A stretch of DNA of 64,000 nucleotides from Notamacropus eugenii (GCF_028372415.1 NC_092872.1:92796575-92860574); one strand, 5' to 3'; positions 44,195 through 56,692 are shown, numbered from the stretch's first letter. The notes: generated by a model from the letters alone, not told the origin. Numbers and translations: made by a program.

Positions 44195-44460
44195 CAATCA
44201 TCACTGGCATAGTGAATAAAGTGGATAAAGTGCTGGACTTGGTGACAAGAAGACCTGAGTTCAAAACCTGTATCAGATACTTCTTAGCTAAGTGACTCAG
44301 AGCAAGTCACTTAACATCTGTCAGTCTCTCTTTCCTCATTTGTAAAATGGTAATAAAAGTAGCACCTACTTAACAGAATTGTTGTATTGTCATCACATCA
44401 AAAACTTTATAACTTTCATGTGCTATATAAATGCTATTATTATTATCATCGTAATCAGAT
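44195..44460 (+). mobile_element. tRNA-derived SINE with (ATT)n tail
   Basis: 'ggataaagtgctggacttgg', 'aagacctgagttcaaaacct', 'gagcaagtcacttaacatct', 'cctcatttgtaaaatggtaa' and tail 'tatataaatgctattattat'. Confidence 0.8.
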
Positions 44461-44864
44461 GATGTTTTGGTTTTTGAAATCTAATAAGTATAGAATCAGT
44501 GGGTTTGATCCCATTTTGAGAGGGAGTACTTAATGAGGTGCCCAATTGTAATGTGATATCTCCTCTGATGCAGTTTTCTTAACGCCAGCTTTCCTTGGCA
44601 AGGTAGATCCCCAGAAGTTGGCTGATTACTGTTCTCGAGGTTCTAGGGATGTTTCTGAAAATCTTAGTTTTTAGTACTAATTGCACATAATTATCCAGAC
44701 CTAATAAATGGTTTAATGAATGTACTTACTAAAATGTTAAAGCAGAACAGTAGTCGCAACTCCCACCCCCCCCAAGTCTGAGGAACACTTTTCCACAAAT
44801 ATATACAAAGTTTATGAGGAGAGTGGGCAAGTCTTAAAGTACAAAGGTCAATCAGACAGTCCGT
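44461..44864. other. Unclassified intergenic sequence
   Basis: No gene or familiar repeat recognised. A C-run lies at about 44760-44775. Confidence 0.4.
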
Positions 44865-45065
44865 CAGTCAGTCACTTAGCATATATTAGGCATCTGCTAT
44901 ATGATAAATATTAGAGATACAAAAAAAGACAAAAGACAGTTCCCACTGTCAAGGTGTTTAGTTGAATGGAAGAGACAACATGCAAACATCTGTGCACAAA
45001 TAAGATATATAGGATAAATGGAAGATGACCAGTGTTAGCTGAGGTTAGCAATGAATGTGTGTTTT
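44865..45065 (-). mobile_element. L2 LINE 3' fragment
   Basis: 'cacttagcatatattaggca', 'cagttcccactgtcaaggtg' and 'agagacaacatgcaaacatc' follow the minus-strand L2 order. Confidence 0.7.
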
Positions 45066-45854
45066 TTTAAAGCAATACTGGAGGTAAGAGGACAATTAAG
45101 AACATTTACTGGCCTCTGTTAAGACAGATGGGGTTTTGATAACTGATAACAATGAGAAGGCAAAACTATTATTTGCTCTGCCAAGGTATTGAGAACCCCT
45201 TACAAAGAGGTAGCTCACATCTCTTGCTTACTAGAAGGCCGGTTCTCCCTTCATGGAGTGCTCATGACATTCCCCTCTCTGCCAGGCTTTAAGGGTCAGT
45301 GCCTTAGCCTTAGACCGTAGCCAGTACTTTTCTCCACCACAAGGGGTCAACTTCTCTTCCTTGGATGGCTATCACTCCTGGTTGGATATACTGTTTCCTA
45401 TTACTCTGTTCTCTTTATTTCCAACTAGATGAGTTATCTACTTCTGGTCCAGTTTCTCTGATGACATGATCAAAGGAGGGGGGTGGAAATAAAGATGGGA
45501 GAATAAAAAAAGGAAAAAAACTTTCTTCTCCTCAAGAGTGGATCCTTCTCAAGGACTTAGCTCAAACTCTCAAATTGGAATCCTCTAAACTGGAACTTTC
45601 CTACCACTGGACTAGTTCATCACTTGACTGGCTTGCTTTTTAAAAATACATACTCCAGGAGTTATGACTTGACCTCAACAAGATGTTTCTTGTGTGGATG
45701 CCATATGTCTTTCATCCATTGGCTAAAATCCCATAATTCTCTCAAATTGATTGAGAACTGACTCCCCACCCCTACACTTTTGATTGCTTGATTGAGTTGA
45801 GGTATCTGGGTCTTTGGTGATTGAGAGTGGCAGTAAGCCCTCTCCCTACCCCCT
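45066..45854. other. Unclassified intergenic sequence
   Basis: No gene or familiar repeat recognised. Confidence 0.4.
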
Positions 45855-46020
45855 TAAAATGTTCAAGCTCTAGAGGTGGAAGGAACCCCAGAGGCCATCC
45901 ATTTCAACTTCCCAATTTTACGGATGATGAAAGCTAGTACTAGTAAGACTAGTAAGTAATTTGCTTCAGGTCAAACAGGTAGTAAGGATGTGAACTTATC
46001 ATTTTTTACCCCACAGTCTT
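45855..46020 (-). mobile_element. MIR/CORE-SINE fragment
   Basis: 'aggtggaaggaaccccagag', 'gccatccatttcaacttccc' and 'ggtcaaacaggtagtaagg' mark a minus-strand MIR-type element with a small tandem 'actagtaag' duplication inside. Confidence 0.65.
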
Positions 46021-47639
46021 TTCTTTTCCAATTGTACCCCCTATCATCCTGATTAGATTATAGACTACAGGGAATTGAGGGGTCTGTGTGTGTTTAGGAA
46101 GAGCAATGTTCGGAAATAAATAGTAAATGAGTGTAAAAATATTTTCTAATGGAATATGAGCAGCCCAATGGCAGCATATTGATTTGGTTTTTAGAGACTG
46201 GGACTACCTTCTTATGACTGAATGCTTCTTTTGTACATCTCCCTCATCTTTTCCTTGCACCATCATACCCTATTTGAAGTAGTTCATCTCCATTTTCTTT
46301 TGGTTTTTATTATGCATGCCTTGCTTTAAGTCATTCTCATTTAGCTCCTAATCCCATGGCATCCGTTGAGGCATCCTGTTGTTATCTGTTCTGAATGTAT
46401 CTTTAGCCTAGCAGAACTGTGTTCCAGTAAGAATTCAGGGCTGACATCCTGTGTCTTTTTCAGGGCCTTGCCATTTACGTTGCTTTGGTAACATTGATTA
46501 AGCATCAATTTGTACATGACAAAGTAATCTTAGGGACTGAAAAAATTGTTCATGAGGACCAAAAGGCTTCTCCAGCAGGTCATGCAGCTCTATAGAAGAT
46601 TGAATAAGTCACTAGCTTAGTCTGTGCTGGTGCCATTTTGACACTACATTCTAGAATGAAGGGCATGCTGGTCCTCTTAATAAAATTTCATTGTCTGGCA
46701 GTTTACCATGAGACAACATGGACACAATATGTTGGAGAGAAAGGAATTCAGTGATATATTTCAATCTTTTATTGCCAGTGAGAGATCTTGGGCTATGGAT
46801 AGGGATTCCTTGGTATGAGTCGGTCCATGGCCTCAGTCTTTGGGCTCACTGGTAGTTCATAGAGCTGTGTTGAAGAAAAAAATAGTCCATATAGTGCAAG
46901 AATATAGTAGAACTTATTTCAGTGTCTTTGAATTTGCTGTTTTCACTCACACAAAGAAGTTATGAATGATGTCAGAAAAAGTTCAACTTTCATCCATTCA
47001 GAAATATTTGTGTCTTATCTTGCAGATAACTACTGGTTTGTATACCACTTGATCTTATATTGAAGTTTTTAAAAGATGTTTTTGAACTGAAAGATGATTA
47101 GGCAACATAAAACTGGATTGGCTCTTGCTTGCCCTCCTAAAAGCAGAATGCCTAGTATAGTACCCAAATCTTTTCTGACCCAAGATGGTTAAGAACCATG
47201 GCAGATACAACACTACAAGAGAGATCCATCTTCTCACCATAGGATGGGAAGCAATGAAACTAGACAGGAGCTAATTTTTGATTACATAAAATAAAGTGAA
47301 GCATTTTGGTAACTAAACTTGTATAAATCAAAAGCCTACAAGCAGAGTTATAAAGAGTTGGATAAAAGTTTTCATTATCTAGTTAGATTACTTACCCTTC
47401 TGCCCTGATGGATTGGGATTTTTCTACATTTCTACTAAAGGTTTAGCACCCTGGACCTGTTGACTTGCTTATATCTGGAAACAGGTGGTAAAAAGGGGTA
47501 TTTTTCTTGGTGCATTCTAGGAAATGGGATGAGATTTGTCAGTCTTTCTCCTAATTTTACATTTATTGCATGTGCTCTGTCCTGGAGTCGGAGTTCAACA
47601 ATTCAAACTTCTAATTAGTTAAACCAAACGATAGGGAGA
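46021..47639. other. Unclassified 1.6-kb stretch
   Basis: No gene or clear repeat. 'ttttgattacataaaataaa' near 47276 resembles the L1 ORF2 3' end but is too short to call. This is a second candidate stretch for conserved non-coding sequence. Confidence 0.4.
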
Positions 47640-47760
47640 GGCAAGCTACTACAGTGGAAAAAGCATTCATTTCTGAGGTAACAGACCTACTTACATTTAA
47701 ATTCCATCTCTGAAACTTACTGCCAGTCTGACCTTGGGAAAAGTAATTGAGCATTTATTC
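47640..47760 (+). mobile_element. MIR-type fragment
   Basis: 'agtggaaaaagcattcattt', 'aaattccatctctgaaactt' and 'tctgaccttgggaaaagtaa' resemble the first half of a MIR. Confidence 0.5.
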
Positions 47761-48574
47761 TTACTATCATATTTTTGATTTTTTGATTGAGTCAAGTTAT
47801 CTGGCCCTTCAGTGCTTATGTTTTCCTCACTATACAAATGAAGTATTTGGACTATGCAGCTTCTGGTGTTCTTTTCTAGAGCTATGAAGGAAGGAATGTC
47901 TTAAAGATTACCCAAGCATATATAGATAAGGAAAAAATATTTGGAAAGAGGCAAAGAAGAGTGGAATAGATGAAGAGGTAGGGAGAAAAGAATAAAAAGG
48001 CAGAAAGAATGAAAGAAAGAAAGGATAAAGTGATGCCTGTGGAAAGATGTAGTAGAAATCCATGGTCAGAGATATTTTTGACCACTATGCCTAGTTGTTC
48101 AGACTATGATTTCATAATTAAGGCACCACTGCCCACTTGGTGGCAGTTACTCAGGTGGTAGGCAGGGTACTAAGGAGGAAGTAAAGTGCCAAAGTTCTTT
48201 TAAGGAAATAGTGCTAATGAACAATTACTTCAATCATAAGGATCCTATTCTAGAGATTTGAGACCAAAGCTTGATATTTTTTTTAGGACATGGACCCCTG
48301 TTACTGAGTTAATCCACAATGAAATATGTGGTTTCACCAATAAATTGATGGTTTCACACATTTTGGAATTTCAAAGTAACTTATGACTACAAATTGTTTG
48401 GGAACCTTTGAGCACTGTTGGACTCATTTCTCAGAAAAGATGCTGTTTATTTAAAAAAATCCAAGTATATTTCAAGACCAAGTCCGAAGAGCTGGGAAAA
48501 AGGACTTTTACACAGCACAGTCTACTTTCTTCATCTAAAATGTAAGAGCCTTGTGTTCTCTACTATAGCTGTGA
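47761..48574. other. Unclassified intergenic sequence
   Basis: Purine-rich AGAAAGA stretch at 47950-48030. No gene or familiar repeat recognised. Confidence 0.4.
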
Positions 48575-48698
48575 GACTTGAAGAAAGAGGAAGAGGGAGA
48601 GGAAGAGGGAAAAGGAAAGGGAGGGAAAGAGGGACAGGAAGAGAGAGAGAGAAGAAGAGACAGAGGGATGGGGAAAGGAGAGAAGAGGAAGAAGGAGG

Positions 48699-48764
<66 letters not shown>

Positions 48765-48765
48765 G
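48575..48765. repeat. Polypurine tract ending in (GA)n
   Basis: Mixed GGAAGA/GGGA units pass into about 30 uninterrupted GA units at 48702-48762. Long Arg/Glu and Ser/Leu frames on the two strands are artefacts. Confidence 0.95.
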
Positions 48766-49142
48766 ATTTTGGCTCTAATCCTCACCCTCAGAGTTTGTGA
48801 CTGAAGTTCTTTGTACCCTTATCATGGTTACTCTATCTCCTGCCTGTAAGATTGATCCTATTCCTGGCCCTTTTCCCCTCGGAGTTTCTACCATGGGAAA
48901 AATGATCCCCTTAACCCAGGCTTAATCCAACTCTTGCCTAGGTTCCATTTGCATCACCTTCTCTGTGGGTCAAGTTGAAAAAATGTTCTAGATTATGTTT
49001 ATCTGCCTAGCAGAGTCACAGCAAAGTAATGAAACTTGGTGGGATATTTTGTTCCTTATAATTTGCTTTTTTATGGACATCCAGATGTACTCAGCTCTTA
49101 AATTGCAAAACAAATGACCAAAACATACCAAAAATTTTTTCT
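48766..49142. other. Unclassified intergenic sequence
   Basis: No gene or familiar repeat recognised between the purine tract and the retrocopy. Confidence 0.4.
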
Positions 49143-49155
49143 CTGGTTATTTCTT

Positions 49156-49830
<675 letters not shown>

Positions 49831-49832
49831 TT

Positions 49833-50184
49833 AAGATAAAAATCTATCCTTTACCTTCTGATATGGGTTGGGAACAAATCTTCTTAAAGGTAGGAAGGTG
49901 AACTATGATATCTGGGACATAAACTGTGGTATAGACAAACCTTGGCCCTCTTTGAAGAATTGTATGATTTGAAGAGTCTTAAGGAGCAAGGAGTAGATCA
50001 AATTTTACCAAAAGATTTTTTAGCTTACTTCTTCCTAAAGTGAACAGGGTCAGGGTGGACATTGTGAAGTTCTAAAAAAAGTTCTTGTCCCCAAATCCCA
50101 CTATTTAACTATCTAATATTCCATCATTATAATTTTAATTTTTTGAGTCTAATAACTTTTGATTTTCATGAGTCTTATCTAGGA
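49833..50184. other. Unclassified intergenic sequence
   Basis: No gene or familiar repeat recognised. Confidence 0.4.
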
Positions 50185-50300
50185 GCAGGTAGGTGGGATA
50201 GTGGATAGTATGTTATACTTGAAGTCAAGAAGACATAAGTATAAATCCTGATTCAGTCCATTAGTAGCTGTGTGACTGTAGGTCTCTTACATGTATACGT
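50185..50300 (+). mobile_element. SINE head fragment
   Basis: 'gtaggtgggatagtggatag', 'cttgaagtcaagaagacata' and 'ttagtagctgtgtgactgta' form the tRNA-like first half of a SINE. The tail is missing. Confidence 0.65.
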
Positions 50301-50614
50301 CTATAATCCTATTAAAATGCTAACATCCTTGCATTTGATGTGCAGAACTGTAACAGAGGAGTTCTTGAACTTGATGGTGCCTCCAAACCAGTGACTATTA
50401 GAGAAGAAGAGTGGGATACGAGGTTAAACATTACTCTACCAGTTCAGTGACTCATTAGTAGCTATGGTAAAAGATTTTGTGAGAGTTTCAGTAAAGGAGA
50501 TGAGAAATAGTGAGTATTCATGATCTCCCAGGCTCTTATTAGCATAGTTATAGTCAATAAAGTTATCAAGTTGTATTAACAGAAATGTATTATCCAGGGT
50601 GAGAGAGAAAACAA

Positions 50615-50801
50615 TTTCATTCTACTTTGTCCTAGCCAGAACACATCTGGGGTATTATTGTAGTTAGCCCTGGAGGGACCTTGTAGGAATAATCTTGATA
50701 AGCTGAAGCATATCTAGAGAAGGATGAACAGGATAGTGGGAAAACTCTAAACCATGCTGTACAAAAATTGGTTGAAGAAACTGCAAATAATTATAGGATC
50801 T
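50615..50801 (+). mobile_element. CR1/L3 LINE fragment
   Basis: 'tttgtcctagccagaacaca', 'tctggggtattattgtagtt', 'cttgataagctgaagcatat' and 'ttggttgaagaaactgcaa' match the C-terminal RT region in plus sense. It ends at the target site of the L1 insertion. Confidence 0.65.
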
Positions 50802-52899
50802 GAGGAGGAGGAGCCAAGATGGTAGGGTCAAAGACAGGAACTCACCTGAACTCTCCCCCAAACCCCTCTACATACCTTTAAAAATGACTCTAAACAAATT
50901 CTAGAGCAGCCAAACCCACAAAAAGACAGAGTGAAACAAATTTCCAGCCCAAGATAACTTGGAAAGTCGACAGGAAAGTTCTATTGTACCAGGGAGAGAG
51001 AGAAGCACAGTTTAGTGCAGGCTGTACCAGCACAGATGGGAGCAGGCCTTGAGGTGACTGAATCATTGCCAGCAGTGGCGATTTCAGACTTCTCAGTACA
51101 TGGATGCCAAAGACAGCTTAGAAAGTCAGCAGGAAAAGTCTGTTGGACCTGGATGAGAAAGGAGTGCAGTGCAGTTCAGGCCATGCCAGCACAGCCCCGG
51201 CCCCAGTGAACCAGGAGCAGGTCTTGGGAGTGACTGAATGAGCAGTGGCAATTTATAGAGCTCTCAGCCCACAGACAATAAGGGGCTTAAACAACTGGTC
51301 AGAAGGAGGTTGCAGGGGTCTCTTTTCCAGCACTGAAGCAGGACTCTGTTGCTTTGCCCATACTTGGATCCAGGTCACAGTCCTGGGTGGTAATCCCAGG
51401 GTGAGGAGGAGCACTAGCATTCCAGAGCTTGCAGCCATAGTGGAGGGGGGACCCTCCTCACAGTTCCAGGGCAGAAAAGAATGCTTTTGATTGATGTCAG
51501 ACCAGAACACAGGCCAGGAGAGGAGTAAACACTTCTCCTTAGATCATGTCCTGGAAGGACTGAAAACTTACAGGTCCCTAGAAGTATCTCTGAAGATAGC
51601 TGCACAAAACCCTTAAAGTTTGGGACAGTGCGCCCTTGAAGCAGAACCCTACCTTAACAAACAGTTAAAACATCAAGTAATAGGCTGGAAAAATGGGCAA
51701 ACAATGGAATAAACTCTGACTATAGAAAGTTACTGTGATGACAAGGAAGATCAAAACATACTCAGAAGAAAACAAAGTCAAAGCTCCTACATCCAAAGCC
51801 TCTAAGAAAAATATGAGTTGGTTGCAGGAAGAGCTCTAAAAAGATTTTGAAAAATCAAGTAAGAGAGGTAGAGGAAAAATTGGAAAGAGAAATGAGGGTG
51901 ATGCAAAAAAAATCATGAAAAAGAGTCAGTGTCTTGGTAGAGGAGACACAAAAAATACTGAAGAAATTAAGACTTTAAAAACAGAATAGGCCACATGGCA
52001 AAAGAGGTCCAAAAAACCAAAGAGAAGAATGCCTTAAAAAGTAGAATTGGCCAAATGGAGAATGAGGTGCAAAAGATCACTGAAGAAAATTACTCTTTGG
52101 GCAGGGTGGAGCCAAGATGGCAGAGTAGAAGCAGGGACTTGCTAGAATTCTCCCCCCAAACCCTCAGAAAACCTGTAAAAATGACTTTAAACAAATTCTA
52201 GAGAATCAGAAGCCACAAAATGATAGACTGAAGCAAATTATGGTAAAAGAGGTCCAAAAAACCAATGAGGAGAAGAATGTCTTAAAAAGCAGAATGGGCC
52301 AAATGGAAAAAGAGGTCCAAAAACTCACTGAAGAAAATAATTCCTTAAAAATTAGAATGGAGCAAATGGAAGCTAACAACTTTATGAGAAATCAAGAAAT
52401 TATAGAACAAAACCAAAACAATGAAAAAATAGAAGACAATGTGAAGTATCTCATTGGAAAAACCACTGACTTAGAAAATGGATCCAGGAGAGATGATTTA
52501 GAAGTTATTGAACTATCTGAAAGTCATGGTCAAAAATAGAGCCCAGACATCATCTTTCAAGAAATTATCAAGAAAAACTGCCTTGATATTCTAGATCCAG
52601 AGGGTAAGATAGAAATGGGAAAGAATCCACCAATCACCTCTTAAAAAGAGATTCCAAGGGAAAACTAGGAATAATATAGCCAAATTCCAAAATTCCCAGG
52701 CCAAGGAGAAAATATTACAAGCAGCTAGAAAGAGCAATTCAAGTACTGTGGAAACACAATCAGGATAACACAAGTTCCAGCAGCTTCTACACTAAGGTAT
52801 TAGAGGGCTTGGAATATGATATTCTAGAGGTCAAATGAGATAGGATTAAAACCAAGAATCACCTACCCAGCAAAACTGAGTATGATCCCTTCAGGGGAA

Positions 52900-52944
<45 letters not shown>

Positions 52945-53432
52945 GATATTTGTAACTCATGAGACCTTTCTCAGTATTAAGATAGTTGAAGGGAAAAAAT
53001 ATATATATGTAATATATATACATATGTATATGTAAGTATATTTATGTACCTTATCAATGAGGATGGGTGAGGGGGAGGGAAGGGAGAGAATGTGAAACAA
53101 ACCTTTAAAAATGAATGTTAAAAATGTTTTTATATGCAACTAGGAAATAAGATATATAGCCAATGGGATGTAGAAATCTATCTTGCCCTACAGAAAAAAG
53201 GGAAGGGAATGGGATGGGGGGTGGTAGAAGGGAGGGCAGATTGGAGGAAGGGGTAATCAAAACACACACTATCTTGGGCTGGGGGCAGGGGGGAGATGGG
53301 GAGAAAATTTGAAATTCAAAATGATGTGGAAGTGAATGCTGAAGACTGAAAATAAGTAAATAAATAAAGAGCATTACTCTTTAAAAATTAGAATGGAGCA
53401 AATGGAAGGTAATGACTTTATGAGAAATGAAG
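50802..53432 (+). mobile_element. L1 with 5' UTR, ending inside ORF1, containing a nested element
   Basis: Starts with the L1 5' terminus ('gaggaggaggagccaagatg') and carries about 1 kb of GC-richer 5' UTR. ORF1 N-terminal and coiled-coil relics cover about 51740-52098. A nested element at 52099-53372 interrupts it. ORF1 then resumes for about 50 bp ('attagaatggagcaaatgga' and 'ctttatgagaaatgaag') and stops. ORF1 C-terminus, ORF2 and poly(A) are missing. A 17-bp target duplication with 15 identities flanks the outer unit (50785-50801 and 53433-53449, 'aaataatt.taggatc'). This is the second L1 in the window that keeps its 5' end and stops in ORF1. Confidence 0.8.
52099..53372 (+). mobile_element. 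HAL1-like (ORF1-only) element nested in L1
   Basis: A 1.27-kb unit begins with about 140 bp of L1 5' terminus ('gggtggagccaagatggcag'). It jumps to the ORF1 coiled coil, and a frame from Met at 52240 runs 99 codons (KEVQKTNEEKNVLKSRMGQM and KLTEENNSLKIRMEQMEANN). An in-frame TAG follows at 52537. Further ORF1 sequence in shifted frames continues to the C-terminal motif RITYPAKLSM near 52850-52890. An (AT)n run at 52902-52937 and a purine-rich region like the L1 inter-ORF spacer follow, then an A-rich (TAAA)n tail. ORF2 is absent by design, not by truncation. A 10-bp duplication 'attactcttt' flanks it (52089-52098 and 53373-53382), and removing the unit restores ORF1 of the host L1. HAL1 elements of this plan are known from mammals, including marsupials. 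Confidence 0.75.
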
Positions 53433-53449
53433 AAATAATTTTAGGATCC

Positions 53450-53570
53450 ATAGATATAGAGCTAGAATAGATTTTAGAGATAAATCCCTTCATTTTATAA
53501 ACGAGGAAACTGAGACCCAGAGAGGGGATTCAGCTTGTTCAAGGTCATACAGGTAATCCTAGGGTTGGGA
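53450..53570 (-). mobile_element. MIR/CORE-SINE fragment
   Basis: 'aatcccttcattttataaac', 'gaggaaactgagacccagag' and 'ttgttcaaggtcatacaggt' give a MIR-type body on the minus strand. It lies just beyond the L1 target duplication. Confidence 0.65.
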
Positions 53571-53589
53571 AGAATAAGAATAATAGCTA

Positions 53590-53770
53590 GCATTATGATA
53601 TATTTAGAATATGCATTATATATTCATAATATATTATATATACTTATAATTCTATATAATTTGCACACAATATAATATATAAATTTATAATTACATATAA
53701 TATATAAATTTATAATTATATATAATTTGTAAATGTACATGATATATAATATATAAATATAATGGTTAAA
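53590..53770. repeat. AT-rich (TATAAT)n-like tract
   Basis: Degenerate TATATAAT/AATTTATA units over about 180 bp, nearly free of G and C. Confidence 0.9.
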
Positions 53771-53789
53771 TATTATTAAAGCCAACATT

Positions 53790-54035
53790 TTAAGGTTTGC
53801 AAAGCAATACATGAATACTCTCTCGTTAGATCCTTACAGCAGACCTTGGAGATAGGTAACATTATTATCTCCATTTTAAAGGTGTGAAGTCTAAGGCAAA
53901 TAAAGATCGGTGCCTTGTCCATTAGTTGCTTAGACAAGTAAGTATCTGAAGCTAGTGTCTGAAATCACATTTGAGTTCAGGTCTTCTTGGCTCCAAGCAC
54001 AGTGTTCTATCCATTGCTACACCAATTACCTAACT
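53790..54035 (-). mobile_element. tRNA-derived SINE, near full length
   Basis: 'ttaaggtttgcaaagcaata', 'gataggtaacattattatct', 'cacatttgagttcaggtctt' and head end 'tgctacaccaattacc' read in minus orientation. Confidence 0.8.
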
Positions 54036-54224
54036 CGTTTTCTGTCTGCAGTTGCAGCATTCTCACCTCTGAGCCACAGCAGAGATGTTTAGCTTGGAGC
54101 AGAACAGACTCAGGGTAAGAGAGGAGTACATGATGGCTTTCTTTCAGTAGCTACAGAGTTGACATGTGGAAAGATTACACTTAATTCTACTTGTTTGCTG
54201 TGGGCGGAATAAAGAATAACAGGT

Positions 54225-54445
54225 TACAGTTGCAAAAAGGTGAACTTTAGTTCCATATAAGGAACTAAACACTTAACAATTAGAGTTGTCCTAAAATAAA
54301 ATGGTTAGCCTGGGAAGGTAGTGTCTTCCATCTCACTGGAGGTCTTTAAGCAGAAGCTACGTGAACACTTTTCAGGGATGTTTGTAATACGGCAATTCTA
54401 TTTAGTTATGGGTTGTACTAAATAATCTCCGAGGTCTTTTTTTGT
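54225..54445 (+). mobile_element. CR1/L3 LINE 3' end
   Basis: 'acaattagagttgtcctaaa', 'ccatctcactggaggtcttt', 'aagcagaagctacgtgaaca' and 'gttgtactaaataatctccg' give the CR1/L3 3' UTR. Confidence 0.7.
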
Positions 54446-54469
54446 TTCTTTTGAGATTTATGTTTTAAA

Positions 54470-54735
54470 ATTTTTTGTTGTGCCTTTTGTTTCTTAAAAT
54501 TTATATATTTAATTAGTTTTAATAATTTTATATTTAATGTAATTTAAAATAAAATTTATAAAATATTTAATAATATCTTAATCAGCAATAATCTTCCTTA
54601 TCTCCTTCCCAGCTCCTCCCTTTTCAGTTGAAAAATAAAGCTCCTGTTACAAACATGTATAGTCAAGAAAAACAAATTTCCACACTGGCTGTATCTCTCC
54701 TCCCCCAAACTCATATTTGAGGTCCCTTTTTGACT
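54470..54735 (-). mobile_element. L1-type 3' fragment
   Basis: AT-rich end followed by 'acatgtatagtcaagaaaaa' and 'tccacactggctgtatct', as in the other minus-strand L1 3' relics. Confidence 0.55.
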
Positions 54736-54739
54736 TTAC

Positions 54740-54930
54740 CATCTCAGAATCATAGCTTTAGAGCTGGAAGGAACATCATTTAGTCCAATCCCCTCATTTT
54801 ATAGATGAGAAAATTATGAGGAGGTCCTGAGATCTTAAGGAACTTGCTCAAAGTAATATGGAATAGAGCTAGGATTTAAACTTAGAGTCCTCTGACTCCA
54901 AATCCAGAGCACTTTTCCATTGTACTACAG
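54740..54930 (-). mobile_element. MIR/CORE-SINE
   Basis: 'gagctggaaggaacatcatt', 'atagatgagaaaattatgag' and 'tcctctgactccaaatccag' in minus orientation. Confidence 0.75.
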
Positions 54931-55714
54931 TCATACTATTCTGTGAATTCATAAATAGGTAGCTGGATTAAATAGAGTTGTTTGTACCACTGATGTTTGG
55001 AATATGGGATCATTGTTATAGGTCAAGTGCCAAGAGAGAGATACCACACCAGACAGTTCTTTTATTGTCTGTTTTACTTAGTTGGTGCTAATGAGGCCTA
55101 GGTCGTGGATTTCATCCCACTGTGGACCAGTTAACTTCACCAAGACAGAGATTCTATTTCCAAGCCATGGATTAAAACTCTTTCAGGCTAGCCATTTCAC
55201 AAAAGATTTCACAAAAGAGTTGGGGAGGGGATACCAGACAAGGTAAAAGGTTCAGGGGTAACCCATTTCTACTCTTAGAAAAAGAACTCAAAGTAAATGT
55301 CCCACAAATAGTGAATAGTGGTATTTTTGTATAAAGGAAGGATAAAAATATGATTTATTTGAACTGAGAAAATTTTGTTGCATTTTGTCCTGGATTTTCT
55401 TGACCCAATGGAGATAGATCTGGGGAAAATTTCTTTGGGCAGTTGAGTTGCCAAGAGTCAGTCTAGTTCCTGACTAATAAATACTCTTGAGTACAACTTT
55501 GCTGAATGCACAAAAAGGGTGACTTCTGTAAGAGATTTAACCTTTGCTGAAGGTGGACAATAAAACAGATGGGATTTGGTTCCACAGCACAGCAGGGGGA
55601 CTCATTGAATTATGGTTCGAAAAGTAAGAGCCTCGCAGTGATATTCACTGAGGCTGAAAGAAGAAATGAAATTAAAAAGCATGGACCAGGTAGCCATTCT
55701 CCTCTTTCAGTGTG
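54931..55714. other. Unclassified intergenic sequence
   Basis: A small tandem 'atttcacaaaag' duplication lies at about 55193-55217. Nothing else is recognised. Confidence 0.4.
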
Positions 55715-55915
55715 GTACAATGGAAAAAGAAAAAAACATTGGCTCTGAAGTCAGACAACATGAATTCAAATCTCATTTCTGAGGCTTATTATCTATGTGA
55801 CCCTTGGACAAATCACTTTACTTAAAATGTGTCTCAGTTTTTTTTCATCTGTAAAATGAGGAGGTTAGACCAGATGACCTCTGAGGTCACTCCTAGCTCT
55901 AGGTCTATGAGCCAA
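55715..55915 (+). mobile_element. MIR/CORE-SINE
   Basis: 'ggctctgaagtcagacaaca', 'catctgtaaaatgaggaggt' and 'ccagatgacctctgaggtca' are a nearly complete MIR-type element on the plus strand. Confidence 0.8.
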
Positions 55916-55919
55916 TGAA

Positions 55920-56050
55920 TACATGAAGAAAAGCATTTGTTAAATGCTTACTATATGTATAGATCTGTGCTAACAACTTAAGATTTCAAAAAGAAAAACA
56001 AGACAGTCATTACTCTCAAGGAGAAGATGATTCTGTCAGTAGAATAATTT
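55920..56050 (-). mobile_element. L2 LINE 3' end
   Basis: 'gcatttgttaaatgcttact' and 'cattactctcaaggagaag' mark an L2 end in minus orientation directly after the MIR. Confidence 0.65.
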
Positions 56051-56614
56051 ACAAATACCTTTGATGCTTTACATTACAAATGTTGCATTAGAGATGAAAA
56101 CATTTAAAATCTGGCTATACTGGAAAATTCCCCAGAAATGGTCAGGTTCATTTGACCCATGCCAGGACCAGGGCAAGGAACCCTGTACTTCTCATTTCTT
56201 GCCACAAGATGGTACTGTGATTTCTGCATTAGAAACCAGTTCTGCCTGCTAGTCAGACATTGTCAGGGTACTGAAGGCAGAGGATGGAGTTATTACCTTG
56301 ATCCATATTTACTTTACATTTCTATGTTAATGAGATGCAGTAATGTTATTTTAAATGATGAGGAGGTATCGAATAAATATTAAATTTGCCAAGGAGTTGG
56401 ATGAATCTGGGAGAGAAGAATATCCATTATTCAGAGGGAAAAAAAGGATGTCTGACTCCTTTCTTGGAGGGACCCAGAGAACTTGCTTACCAAAGACTGC
56501 TTTTGCAGTTCTTTGGATCTATTAGTATATTTTGATTGTAACTGCAGATGAGATTATTTTGGTAATAGGCCTCATTAAAATCTCATTTTCTCACATAAAA
56601 TCATGGTAGGCTAG
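56051..56614. other. Unclassified intergenic sequence
   Basis: Frames at 56061-56252 and 56159-56383 have no recognisable domain. No familiar repeat. Confidence 0.4.
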
Positions 56615-56692
56615 CTGGTAATTTACAAAGAATCCTGGTAATTTACAAAGTTCCTGGTAATTTACAAAGTTCCTGGTAATTTAGAAAGAATC
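56615..56692. repeat. Four-copy 19/20-bp tandem repeat
   Basis: Four units of 'ctggtaatttacaaagttc' (19-20 bp). The first and last end 'aatc' and the inner two 'ttc'. The outer units therefore match each other and the inner units match each other. Confidence 0.95.

Noticed and set aside
48418..48785. Arg/Glu-rich 115-codon frame and its Ser/Leu-rich antisense
   Set aside because: Produced by the GA microsatellite and purine tract.
56615..56692. CRISPR-like array
   Set aside because: The units are directly abutting with no spacers, and the genome is eukaryotic.
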